The notes under the pieces were generated by a model. That model saw only the letters and a list, made by a program, of their open reading frames with translations, made no database searches and was not told the DNA's origin. A stretch of DNA of 64,000 bases from positions 37,617,832 to 37,681,831 of the forward strand of contig NC_081830.1 of NCBI RefSeq assembly GCF_030867095.1, given 5' to 3'. Of this stretch, positions 1-31,531 are shown one piece after another. The DNA is from Alligator mississippiensis (Eukaryota > Chordata > Crocodylia > Alligatoridae). A program made the position numbers and the translations under genes. Position 1 is the first letter of the stretch. The number at the start of each line of letters is the position of its first letter.

Positions 1-43
1 AAAACATTACAATTACAATATGCATATGCACTTTCTTCCTAAG

Positions 44-21427
<21,384 letters not shown>

Positions 21428-23250
21428 TGCATTGAGGATACTACAAAATCTGCTCTTTGCAGTAGAAATCTCCCTACTCTCTTCCCAGTAAGCTGATGGA
21501 AGCATCATTTTAAAGCACTTAGTGATAGAGGTTTATCATCTCCTGGCCAGTGAAAAATATTTTTAATGTTATAACATTGATTCCATGGTTTTACTGTCAT
21601 AGTGCCCTAGAAGGTCAAACAATCTCACCCTAAAAGTCAGTTTTAAGATAGTCTCCTCTCTTGCTAGCTTTATCCATTCCTTGAAACCATCAGCACTTCC
21701 TATGAGAAGGTACAGTCTGGCCAGCTTGCCTGCAAGGAGTAAATACTATCCATGAAGCTAATTCAACTACAAGTTTATCAGATAGTCCTCACTGGCCTTA
21801 GGATTTGTCTTAGACAGGGCAGTTGATGGCTTTAATTCCTAATACAAAGATAAAACCTATGGCAGTAGACTCTCATGTGCATGCTCCAAGGCATACTGTT
21901 TCTGGCATGGGCCAGACCTCCCCTGCTTAGAAACAACTAGATAGGAATATTGAGTTTGGAGGCAGAATCATCTGCAGCATAAGCTACTTCAGAACATGCA
22001 CTGTTAGGAACTGGGACTGACTGAAATCCTATTAAGATGAAATAACCTTGGCACATGGGAGGCTCAAGAGCCTTTTTTTTTTTTGGTTGTTTAACTGGTC
22101 TGAGGCTCTCTGTGAATAGAGAGAACTTGTGCTTCTGTATGAGTCTTGATTAGTTGTTGGTCCCAATATCTTTAATGGTACTGGGAAGCTAAGAGCTGTT
22201 TTCTTAAAGTGATTGGTTTCTGACAGAACTAGTAATGAAAGAAGCCTACAGAAAAAGCCCTGGTGGAATCTGTTGATTTCCTTTTGTTTCTTAGTTCAAA
22301 AGTACTTTGTGTGGATTCTGTTGCATTTCTGTTTTATGGAAATGCTGGAAGATCCTGAGTGTGTTAGAGTTACTTATGCAAAAAAGATGGAGATGTTGGC
22401 AAACCTTTACACTTACATTGGCTCATGATTTTTTATTTTATCTCCAGGATTTCAGAAATGCATGTTTTGCTTTTTCAGGTGATCCTTGCTACAGTACAAC
22501 CTAGATTCAGTATGTTCTGTAATTCTTTGTAAATAAGGTGGTAGGCACATCTTCAGAAAAAGGCTCGTATGTGTTGATATGGGTATAGATAGCTACTTGG
22601 GACACTAGGACCTCAGTAATACATTTTTCTTGGTTTAATCCTGTAATAATTAATATATATATAAGTCCATGGAAACTACCACTCTTGTGTGGAGCAACTT
22701 TCTCAATTCTGGCTGTGCTGTTTGGGTTCAGCCCCTTATGTATCCTCAAAGGAACTGTCAGTCTGCAGGGAATACTTTGAAGATTTGCTTTAGCATGATG
22801 TGCATGCATGTTGAGGAGGTGCGGAAACTGGAAATACAAGCCAGGGCTGTAATGGGACTTCGCCATCTAACTCCTTGCAGAATAAGCACTGTTGCAGTTT
22901 TGTGTGAGCGCTGGCTTGCTAAGAGTACTAACAAAAACTGTCCTCACAGAAGCCTGGTGCTTCAGGGGATTGGTATAAGAAGTATGAAGGGTTATGGTGT
23001 GTGCAGTTGGGCTTGGATCATCTTTTTGCAGGGTGTCTTTGCTGCAAATGCACCTAACATGTTTCTTGAGGAAAACTCTATACCAATGTGTGTTTTGTAA
23101 TTGTATTATATAGTTCATAGTTTAAAACTCAGAGTGAAGGATTTCTAATGCGCGTTCAAATGTTTGCAATGCAGAGTATATTTTTATTTGTTTTTTTTAA
23201 TCCAACTAGTGCTGTAAAGGTGAACAGAATAAACATTTTAGTTTCTAAAG
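21428..23250 (+). other. PASK: PASK 3'UTR (end inferred)
   Basis: AT-rich, stop-dense sequence follows the PASK stop with no credible further exon. The right end is inferred from an AATAAA at 23228 followed by a T/GT-rich stretch. A 143-codon open frame at 22669-23100 has no recognisable protein features and is taken as chance. Confidence 0.6.
23228..23233 (+). promoter_or_regulatory. Candidate PASK polyadenylation signal
   Basis: AATAAA, followed within about 20-50 bases by GTGTTGTCTTG and a T-rich run that fit a downstream element. A second AATAAA at 23626-23631 could serve a longer transcript form. Confidence 0.5.
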
Positions 23251-25365
23251 TGTTGTCTTGCTGACTGCTTTTTTCATTTTGTTCACTCCTTTTGTTTAAA
23301 CATTTTTGTTTCCTTCTCCTTTTCTAAAAAAATAATCTTCATTTTTGTTGTTGCTGCTGCTGCTGCTATTATGGAAAAGTAGAAGCCAGAAGGTGCAGCT
23401 AGGGACAGGTGTAGGGAATCAAGCTGCTGGTGGATTCCCAGCTGGGAGTAGTAAAGAGGGCCCTGGCTGTAAGAGAGGGGGCAGAAGAAATTTGTGCGAG
23501 TCTGGAAAGCTTTTGCAGCCTGGCGGAAGGCATGGCTTGCTTTTAAAGCCCAGAGACAGGTACTGTTTGTTCTGTAAGTCTGGGGAAATAACTGCTTTTC
23601 TGTTGATTTTCCACAGAGGACTTTGAATAAAAGACCTAGCCTGAACTGAAAAGAAGTTTAACTATAGGTCCAGCAAGAGTAGCTGGTTGTAAGCCTTACC
23701 AGTTCACAGTTGTTTCTTTCCTTTTTTTGTCATGCTATGCTCCCACTGTGTCATCCAGGAATTCAGGATAATTCCTTAAACTTGAAGGGCTGGAGATGTT
23801 GAATCTGAGTTCTCCTTCCAGCAGAGAGAACCTGATTTTAATCAAAAAAAATTTTTTTTTCATCATTGTTGGTACAAATGATTTCTTGGGTGTCTGATGA
23901 CAAACTTATTAGTTACCTAGTCATCTATTACAGAATATGTTGGGAAATCTCAATGTTAAAAGATTTTAAAACTGAACAAAAATAAAGTTAATTGAGCTCA
24001 GGTTTCGTCTTAATTTTAGTCGTATCATATGTAACATTGCTGAGAGTGCTCTTAACTTCTCAGAAATCAAAATATTGTGTAGCTTGGTTATAGCACTGCA
24101 GTTACCTTTCCTTTTATTCTAGTACCCTATTTAAGTGTTTAAACATGATCCTTTTTTTTCCCCTTGAGCATTTTTACATGTGGCTGTATTGAGGGATATT
24201 GGTCATATTTGTGCACGTGCATTATTTTAAGATCTTGTATGTCAAAGGAATCTCTGGGTCAGAAAAGTATGGGGCGGGCCAGGCCAGGGCTTTCAAAGAA
24301 TTTCTGGTTATAACTAACAACTTTTATTTTTTCCCCTTAGCAAGTAAAATGAACCAAAGTGCTAGTTAAACAGGAAAACATGGCTTGATGTTATAAATAT
24401 TCTGGAGAAGAACAGGAGTTGTGGGAGTGTGTGAAGGAGGTGGTTAGAGCATGAAGTCAAGTGCCCTGCAAAATAAGATGCCAGAATAGCAATAAAGATG
24501 AGTTATGCATAGATGGCAGAGGAGAGAGGAGGCAGATTGGGTCTCCTCGCTTTGAATTCACCCAGTTAAAGAAGCCAAGTAGGATTGGGTCTGATGAATA
24601 CTCCACTGGGAGACACCTGGGAGGATGAGTGCAGGTGCCTTTGTCTGTATCCCCAGTTCATTATACCAATCCCAATTTAAGAGCTTTCTTCTCCTTTCCA
24701 AAGTTGTAGCAGTGCCAGGGTTTTTTGCCTTCCTACAGGAAGAGTGTTAAGTGGCCATGGCACACAAGGGTTGGAGGCCTTGGAGTTTGGCTGCAGAACC
24801 TGACAGTCTGAGCAGGAAGCAAAAGAAGAGCATTTGAGGAGGAAGCAGGCTGGAGGCCAGCTAGGAACACCTGGATGCAAGCGACTGCCTGCATTGCTTC
24901 TCTCAGCTCCATGGGTTTGTCCCTGACAGGTACCTGGGAGTTCTGTGCCTATGCTTTGTGCCAAGAAGAGGGGCAGGGGGACCCTTGGTGGGGCAGGGCA
25001 TGTTGGGCCTGGCTTGCACCAGGCAGCTGTGGGTGCCTGCCTGACTCAAGTGGTCGGCCAGCTGGCTGGCCTTCAAATCTATCCTGCCCCCCTCCCCTGA
25101 GACTTTAAGAAGTAAGCAAGGGGCCAAGACCTGAAGGTGGGTCCAGTGGTAGGAAAAAAACAGCGTGGGTCAGGTACCCCTAGGTCAGCGTGTGGACGCT
25201 GGAGGAGCACTGCCATGAAGTGGGGATAGTCAGTGCCACTGGCAGTTGATACTGGCCTCATTGTCGACAAGTATCTGGAGGTTCTGACAGCTGAGGCAGG
25301 AAAATAACAAGCTGGACTACGTCTCATGAGAGGGAGTTACTACTCTGGTGGGCACCTTCCGTGTA
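23251..25365. other. Spacer between PASK and the 5S array, nothing recognised
   Basis: AT-rich to about 24600, then gradually more GC-rich toward the array edge. I find no gene, splice-consistent exon, RNA gene or clear repeat. Older array relics may be present from 24600 onward, but I could not align them. Confidence 0.6.
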
Positions 25366-25631
25366 CTCCCCTAAATCCCCTCTGGAGTGCATATACATTT
25401 TAGACATCAGACTCAGGTTGGAAACCCTCCAGGGTTCAGAGACCCAAACTGTTTTTCACAACAACTTGCATGATGCAGTTTGGAGCTCAGCACTTGTTTT
25501 CTCAGTGTGCCTCCTACCTTCTTTCTATCCTGAAACAGGGCTATTTCCATGCCCACTCAGCTTTTGGCCTTTAAACCAGCCTATGATCTACCAGCGCAAA
25601 TTACGTGTAATCCCCTGACTACATAATTAAG

Positions 25632-25735
25632 AGAAGAGACCCAGGTAGGGGACCTTGCCAGAGGCTTTGCAGAAGTCCAAACGGCTGGTGGCAAGCGGAC
25701 CGCCTGCATCCGCTTGCTTAATGACACCCTCCGAG
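25632..25735 (-). mobile_element. CR1 LINE reverse-transcriptase relic at the array edge
   Basis: The minus strand reads EECSEGVIKQADAGGPLATS then RLDFCKASGKVPY in one frame. This corresponds to the CR1 reverse-transcriptase block usually read as VIKQVDAGK...LDFSKAFDKVPH. It shares the unusual GGPLA with the array units, so it descends from the same ancestral insertion and not from a separate CR1. Confidence 0.7.
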
Positions 25736-26403
25736 CACTCCTCTACACCAGTGAGCTGCGATTTTCCCCCGGGCAGAGCCGCGTTGCTTCCTCCCTGACA
25801 AGCGGTGTTAAGGCATGTGCCGAATGGTTCTGTTTTTGGCGACTGTCATTCTCCCCTACTGCTGCCAGTGGCGAAGGTCTTGCCCGTTGTCCTGTGGAGG
25901 CTCTGCCACTAGACGCCATGCTAAATCGCCGCCGGTGCCGCTTTCCTCCGAGAATCCGAGTGAGCCCTTTGTAAGCCCGGGTGAGCGGTCAGCTTCTGCA
26001 GCATCTGGTGGTAGGGCTTTCCGCAAATTACCAGAATGCCGTGGGGTACAAGAGCTACCTGTGGGCCATGGGCAACTCCCTAACTTTTGCTCTTCCGTGC
26101 AGCCTGGCCAGCCCTTCTTAATTGGTACCTGGCGGGGGACTCAGGTGCCCGGTGCGTCTGGCAGAGGCAGAGGAGCCCTTGCCTGAGGCGCGTGGGTCTG
26201 TGCGGAGGGGAGCAGGCGGGAGAGCTTGGGGGAGTGCTGCGCCCCCAGCCTGTGGGGGCGGGCCTGGCGCTGGTGCCAGGCAGGCTGGGGGTGCAGAGGC
26301 GGCAGTGTGCGAGCACAAGCACATCACAAATGCCCTTTACCGTCTGGGGCCGTCGGTGCGCCTTGCCCAGGCTCCTGCGTCGCCCCATGGCAGGGAGCGG
26401 CAA

Positions 26404-26836
26404 CAAGCTACAGAGTCAGGCATACCTATCCTAGAAGCGCTGGAGTCTGCCGTCGATGGCCAGTCGAGCCTTCTTTCAGCGTGGTGTTACCCTCCAGAAG
26501 GGGGTCGCCGGCTGGTCCTTCTGGCTGGACAGGTCTGGACAAGTTGGAGATGAAGAGGGCGCCCCTGAGGGTCACTTTTCACTGCCTTTTCTCTGTCCTT
26601 GGCAGACTTTGGTGACTCCCCAGTTTTCAGGTTTGCCCAATCCAGGGGTCATTGACTCTCGTGGGACTTTCCCCTCCCCCCCCCCCCCCCCCCCCCCCCC
26701 CCGCTCGGTGGCTACTGGATGGCATCTGTCAGCCCCAGGGGTCGTCCGCATGAACGTGCAGGTTTGGGAGTCCGTTGATGAATTTGGAATAGGGCTCTGG
26801 GAGTGGTCGATCTGGAGATATTCAGCCCCAAAGTTG
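26404..26836 (-). mobile_element. Internal fragment of the spacer LTR
   Basis: It matches the middle of the solo LTRs (compare 27899-28321) and lacks both termini. It carries the longest poly-C tract of the family (26676-26702). At its right end it passes into ordinary spacer through a shared TTG. Confidence 0.8.
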
Positions 26837-27336
26837 GAAACCCTCAGCACGTCCCGCCTCCGGCGTCTCTTTTCTGGAGGGAAAAGGCCTGGCCTCGGGA
26901 GCCTCTCCTCCCGCGGGGGACCCTCCGTGCCGCTCCTCCGCCCGGCTGCCCTTCTCTGTGCCCGCTCCGTGTGTGCCGCGGGAGGTGTGGGGGCCGGAGC
27001 GGGGCCCAGCTTGCCAGGCGTGGACGCAGCGTGGATGCAGGAGGGGGCGCCGTGGTCCTTTCGGTCGCCAGATCCTTGCGCAGGTGGCCCCGGTCCGCCT
27101 TGGCCGTGACCCCGGGGCGCATTTTTCTGTGGCCGGCACTTCTGGCCAGCTCGCTACTCGCCCCCTTTCCCAGGTCCCGTTCGCCTCTGTTAGAGAGCAC
27201 GGGGTCCGGCACGGGCCCCTGGCGCACCCCGCCGCTTGCTTCTCTCTGTCCTGATAAGGGCCCGTTTCCGCTCCCTCCCAGCTTCCGATCCGCAAGTGGA
27301 CGTTCCCGCCACTCCCCGGACTGCCTGGCATAGTGA

Positions 27337-27690
27337 CGAGCCCCGGGTGGGGGACCTTGTCGGAGGCTTGGCGGAAGGAAGCGGGAGACGGCCGTTGGCA
27401 AGCGGGCCGCCCCGATCCACCTGCTGAATGACACTCTCCGAGCACTCCAGGCGGCCGGCGAGGCGCGGTTTCCCTGGGGCAGAGCCGCGTTGCTTGCTCC
27501 CCGGCAGTCGGTGTTCAGGCAGGCGCCGAGCGGTTCTGTATTGGACGCCTGTTTCTCCCGGTTTGCCGGGAGCAGAAGATAGGCCGCCTGGCCCGTGGTG
27601 CCCTGCATCCCCTCTGGAGCCTGTGCTCGGGTGCTGGCAGCCCACCAGGGCTCGGGGACCCGGGCGGTTTTCGGCGGGGGCTTGCGTGCT
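27337..27690 (-). mobile_element. CR1 LINE fragment fixed in the 5S spacer (first of eleven)
   Basis: The minus strand reads SESVIQQVDRGGPLANGRL and, in another frame, FRQASDKVPHPGL. These are the CR1 reverse-transcriptase motifs VIQQVDGGK and FSKAFDKVPH, now out of frame with each other. The right half keeps the CR1-like run around GTTTGCCGGGA and CCCTGCATCCCCTCTGGAG. Equivalent copies lie at about 30974-31327, 34619-34972, 38251-38604, 41894-42247, 45537-45890, 49174-49527, 52809-53162, 56446-56799, 60083-60436 and 63727-64000. It has no coding function left. Outer limits are approximate because the body is heavily GC-shifted. Confidence 0.72.
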
Positions 27691-27751
27691 GCGGTTAGGA
27701 GCGCGGCCGTTTCCGGTCGGAGCTGCTCCAGGGCCCGGGGCCGAACGCCAG

Positions 27752-27854
27752 TGCTGGCTACAAATGTCCAACTCGGGATCCTTAAAATTCTAGTTTATTA
27801 GGCGGATTGAAACACTGTAATGAGTTAAATCATAAACCTTGGGGCTGGTCCCCC

Positions 27855-27890
<36 letters not shown>

Positions 27891-28846
27891 CACAGTAGCA
27901 AGCTACAGAGTCAGGTATACCTATCCTAGAAGCGCTGGAGTCTGCCGTCGATGGCCAGTCGAGCCTTCTTTCAGCGTGGTGTTATCCTCCAGAAGGGGGT
28001 CGCCGGCTGGTCCTTCTGGCTGGACAGGTGTGGTCAAGTTGGAGATGAAGAGGGCGCCCCTGAGGGTCACTTTTCACTGCCTTTTCTCTGTCCTTGGCAG
28101 ACTTTGGTGACTCCCCAGTTTTCAGGTTTGCCCAATCCAGGGGTCATTGACTCTCGTGGGACTTTCCCCCCCCCCCCCCCCCCCGCTCGGTGGCTACTGG
28201 ATGGCATCTGTCAGCCCCAGGGGTCGTGCGCATGAACGTGCAGGTTTGGGAGTCCGTTGATGAATTTGGAATAGGGCTCTGGGAGCGGTCGCTCTGGAGA
28301 TATTCAGCCCCAAAGTTGTTCCCCGGCGTGGATTAACTGAGGCCAGGGCTTCTGGCCCTTGATCAGTGACGTTTAGAGATTTCCCGGTTGTTACATTGCG
28401 TTGTATTGAATTTTTCCGTTGGTTGATCTGCAGCTCCCAGGTGTTAATTTCTGTCTGCTACTATGTTACACATTCAATCATGTTACACATTCAATCACGG
28501 ATTGACTGGCTCTTTCAGGGGCCAGCCTGATACAGGGAAGGGCAGTTTGATTCCTGCCCTTGTTAACATTGTTACAATGTATAACTTACTTATGAAACTA
28601 AACACATTCAGTGGAAAGTTGAAAGGTGAGGAGTCTAAAAGATAAGCTACAAATGCCATGGCACACAAATAGATAAAACTACCAAAATACAAGGGGAGAT
28701 ACAAAATGCACACACACAACTTTGAAAACACAATTCCTCATCTTAAAGTGAAAGAGAGAGGAAGGAAGAAAAGGTAGAAAAAGGGAAACATATCCAAAGA
28801 GGGGAGAGCAAATGCAGGCAAGAGGAAAAGGGGGCTTTCTGCCACA
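27752..28846 (-). mobile_element. Solo LTR 1 in 5S spacer (endogenous retrovirus)
   Basis: On the minus strand it runs from TGTGGCAGAAAGC to GTAGCCAGCA, giving TG...CA ends. CCAG at 27748-27751 and 28847-28850 is a 4-bp target duplication, which fits class I (gamma-like) retroviruses. A poly(A) signal lies at 27794-27799 (minus strand), 42 bases from the 3' end. A 17-bp motif repeated in tandem (28464-28497) resembles a U3 enhancer duplication. The AT-rich half is U3. A GCAC microsatellite (27856-27892) and a 19-base C tract lie inside. There is no internal retroviral sequence, so it is a recombined solo LTR. It is older than the present homogenised array and cannot be dated from within it. 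Confidence 0.72.
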
Positions 28847-29471
28847 CCAGCAGGTGCCGGTGGTCGGCCCCGGTGGAGTTTGTCGGTTTCCGGTCCCGCC
28901 TGAGGTGCTGCGGCCTGGGTTGGGGTCAGCCCCGCTGCCTTGTCCCTGGAGAGGAGTGGGCGTGGGGAGGGAACGCCCCTGAGATCTTGCCCGGGGCAGG
29001 CGGGCGCAAGGAATGCCTGGAGGCTCTGGGCGGCGGCCCTGGCCTCCTTGAGCGCCCCCCAGGCCGGGCTGTGGATGCGAAGGCCCCAGTGAGTCCCTGG
29101 CAGGTGTTGGGCTTGTGCTGGACTGGAAGAGACGTTGAGGGGGAGCTTGCGTGTAGCCAGTGCCTGGGCCCGCCGTTTCCGTGCGGGTGTTGGTGGAGCG
29201 TGGCAGGGGATTTGCCCGAGCTGGGGGTGTCTTTTCCTGGTCGTGGCTTAGGACTGGGTGCGGTGGCAGGGGCAGGCTGTGTGCGGGGCCAGGAGGGGAG
29301 AGGAGGGGCCCGGGTCAGGGGTGGGGGCCTGGAGCAGGGAGGCGGGAGGCGGGAGGCGGGCAGCAGGCTGGAGTTGGGGGAGGCGGGCGGGGGTCAGGGG
29401 GTGCGCGCCCAGGGCGAGCAGGGGCGGTGGGCCGTGAGTGCGCACGTGTTGGTGTTGGGCGCGCGTGTGAC

Positions 29472-29493
29472 GGGAGGGGCGGGGCGGGGCGGG
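29472..29493 (+). promoter_or_regulatory. GC-box / G-quadruplex-prone cluster upstream of 5S
   Basis: GGGAGGGGCGGGGCGGGGCG lies about 105-125 bases before the 5S start and is repeated in every unit. It contains overlapping Sp1-type GC boxes and enough G-runs for a quadruplex. A role in 5S transcription is not shown. Confidence 0.45.
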
Positions 29494-29566
29494 CTGTGTG
29501 CGGGCGCGGGGAGGTGGGGCGGGCCGGGAGCAGGCGTGCGGGGTGGGAGCGGGGTGTACGCCGGCC

Positions 29567-29573
29567 TGAAAAG
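29567..29573 (+). promoter_or_regulatory. Possible upstream TATA-like element of the 5S gene
   Basis: TGAAAAG at about -29 to -23 is the only A-rich block in an otherwise GC-only flank and is kept in all ten units. Several animal 5S genes use a TATA-like element near -28, so the position fits. Confidence 0.4.
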
Positions 29574-29595
29574 GGCCGGGCGAGGCAGGGCTGGC

Positions 29596-29715
29596 GCCTA
29601 CGGCCATACCACCCTGAACACGCCCGATCTCGTCTGATCTCGGAAGCTAAGCAGGATTGGGCCCGGTTAGTACCTGGATGGGAGACCGCCTGGGAATACC
29701 GGGTGCTGTAGGCTT
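29596..29715 (+). rRNA. RNA5S: 5S rRNA gene 1 (array edge)
   Basis: The 120-nt 5S rRNA is a structural RNA of the large ribosomal subunit, made by RNA polymerase III. The gene starts GCCTACGGCCATACC and ends GGTGCTGTAGGCTT, so its ends pair as helix I. The internal promoter is present: box A around positions 50-64, the intermediate element, and box C around 80-97 containing GGATGGGAGACCGCCTGGG. A TTTT terminator sits at 29714-29717. Unlike the other nine, this copy has A instead of G at gene position 61 (29656), inside box A. It may be a weaker or silent edge copy. Confidence 0.96.
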
Positions 29716-29717
29716 TT
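29714..29717 (+). terminator. RNA polymerase III terminator of 5S gene
   Basis: A run of four T on the non-template strand at the 3' end of the gene. The same TTTT follows all ten genes (for example 33349-33352 and 62457-62460). Confidence 0.85.
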
Positions 29718-31388
29718 GCAACTGTTGCGCGCATCCTGGCCAGCCCTTCTTTCTTGGTCCCTGGCCGGGGGCCCGGGTTGCCCGGCGCGTGTGCTGCAGG
29801 CTCCCCACCCCAGCCCTGGAGCACGGGGCAGGGGCAGGGGAGCCCTTGCCCGAGGCGCGTGGGCCTGTGTGGAGGGGAGCAGGCGGGGGAGCTTGGGGGA
29901 GTGCTGCGCCCCCAGCCCGTGGGGGCGGGCCTGGCGCTGGTGCTGGTGCTGGTGCCGGGCGGGCTGGGGGTGCCGAGGCGGCAGCGTGCGAGCCCAAGCA
30001 CATCACAATTGCCCTTTACCGTCTGGGGCCGTAGGTGCGCCTTGCCCAGGCTCCTGCGTCGCCCCGTGGCAGGGAGCGGACGCTGAAGGGCCGAGGGGCC
30101 TGCGGAGAAGCAGGGGGGGGTTCCGCTGCCGCTCTCTCCCCTGCCGCCGGCAGCGGCGAAGGTCTCGGCCGTTGTCCTTGGGAGGCTGCGCGCCTATCTG
30201 CCGCGCCGAATGGCCGCCGGCGGCCCTTTCCAGCGAGAATCCGAGCGAGCCCTTTGTGAGCCCGGCTGAGTGGTCAGGTTGCGCGGCGTGTGGTGGCAGG
30301 ACGTTCCGCGCGTGAGCGTCACGGCACGGCCTGGGGTAAAAGAGCTGCCTGGGGGCCGTTTGCAACTTCCCAGCTGCGGGGTTCACGCCATGAGCCCTGG
30401 CCCGTGTCTCGTGCGAGACGGGAAATGGGGAATCCCCACCGAGTCCTCTCTTTGCCGCTCGCTCGGGAGTTTGGAAACCCTCAGCACGTCCCGCCTCCGG
30501 CGTCTCTTTTCTGGAGGGAAAAGGCCTGGCCTCGGGAGCCTCTCCTCCCGCGGGGGACCCTCCGTGCCGCTCCTCCGCCCGGCTGCCCTTCTCTGTGCCC
30601 GCTCCGTGTGTGCCGCGGGAGGTGTGGGGGCCGGAGCGGGGCCCAGCTTGCCAGGCGTGGACGCAGCGTGGATGCAGGAGGGGGCGCCGTGGTCCTTTCG
30701 GTCGCCAGATCCTTGCGCAGGTGGCCCCGGTCCGCCTTGGCCGTGACCCCGGGGCGCATTTTTCTGTGGCCGGCACTTCTGGCCAGCTCGCTACTCGCCC
30801 CCTTTCCCAGGTCCCGTTCGCCTCTGTTAGAGAGCACGGGGTCCGGCACGGGCCCCTGGCGCACCCCGCCGCTTGCTTCTCTCTGTCCTGATAAGGGCCC
30901 GTTTCCGCTCCCTCCCAGCTTCCGATCCGCAAGTGGACGTTCCCGCCACTCCCCGGACTGCCTGGCATAGTGACGAGCCCCGGGTGGGGGACCTTGTCGG
31001 AGGCTTGGCGGAAGGAAGCGGGAGACGGCCGTTGGCAAGCGGGCCGCCCCGATCCACCTGCTGAATGACACTCTCCGAGCACTCCAGGCGGCCGGCGAGG
31101 CGCGGTTTCCCTGGGGCAGAGCCGCGTTGCTTGCTCCCCGGCAGTCGGTGTTCAGGCAGGCGCCGAGCGGTTCTGTATTGGACGCCTGTTTCTCCCGGTT
31201 TGCCGGGAGCAGAAGATAGGCCGCCTGGCCCGTGGTGCCCTGCATCCCCTCTGGAGCCTGTGCTCGGGTGCTGGCAGCCCACCAGGGCTCGGGGACCCGG
31301 GCGGTTTTCGGCGGGGGCTTGCGTGCTGCGGTTAGGAGCGCGGCCGTTTCCGGTCGGAGCTGCTCCAGGGCCCGGGGCCGAACGCCAG

Positions 31389-31491
31389 TGCTGGCTACAA
31401 ATGTCCAACTCGGGATCCTTAAAATTCTAGTTTATTAGGCGGATTGAAACACTGTAATGAGTTAAATCATAAACCTTGGGGCTGGTCCCCC

Positions 31492-31531
<40 letters not shown>

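Larger units (their letters stand above)
25366..26836. repeat. Scrambled, decayed edge of the 5S rDNA array
   Basis: Pieces of the array spacer occur here in the wrong order without a 5S gene. Segment 25366-25490 matches unit positions near 27587-27706. Segment 25632-25855 matches 27337-27560. Segment 25850-26080 matches about 30130-30360. Segment 26084-26400 matches the spacer directly after a 5S gene. Segment 26404-26836 is an internal LTR piece. Breakpoints show short shared motifs such as TCTCCC and TTG. Divergence from the array falls from left to right. This fits an array edge that escaped homogenisation at several times. Confidence 0.75.

Noticed and set aside
22669-23100. 143-codon frame in the PASK 3'UTR
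   Set aside because: No domain, signal or coiled-coil pattern, and an overlapping minus-strand frame is just as open. Taken as chance.
23345-23380. GCT-rich run as a CRISPR-like or coding repeat
   Set aside because: It is a short trinucleotide microsatellite in non-coding sequence with no spacer pattern.
23626-23631. Second AATAAA as the main PASK poly(A) site
   Set aside because: Possible, but the earlier signal at 23228 has the better downstream GT/T-rich context, so it is kept only as an alternative.
27752-28846. The AT-rich spacer block as a linked small-RNA gene or separate unit
   Set aside because: No internal polymerase III boxes or snRNA-like elements were seen. TG/CA ends, a 4-bp duplication and the minus-strand poly(A) signal fit an LTR better.
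29657-30034. Frame starting inside the 5S gene and running downstream
   Set aside because: It begins within the 5S RNA coding sequence and continues in GC-rich spacer; no protein-like features.
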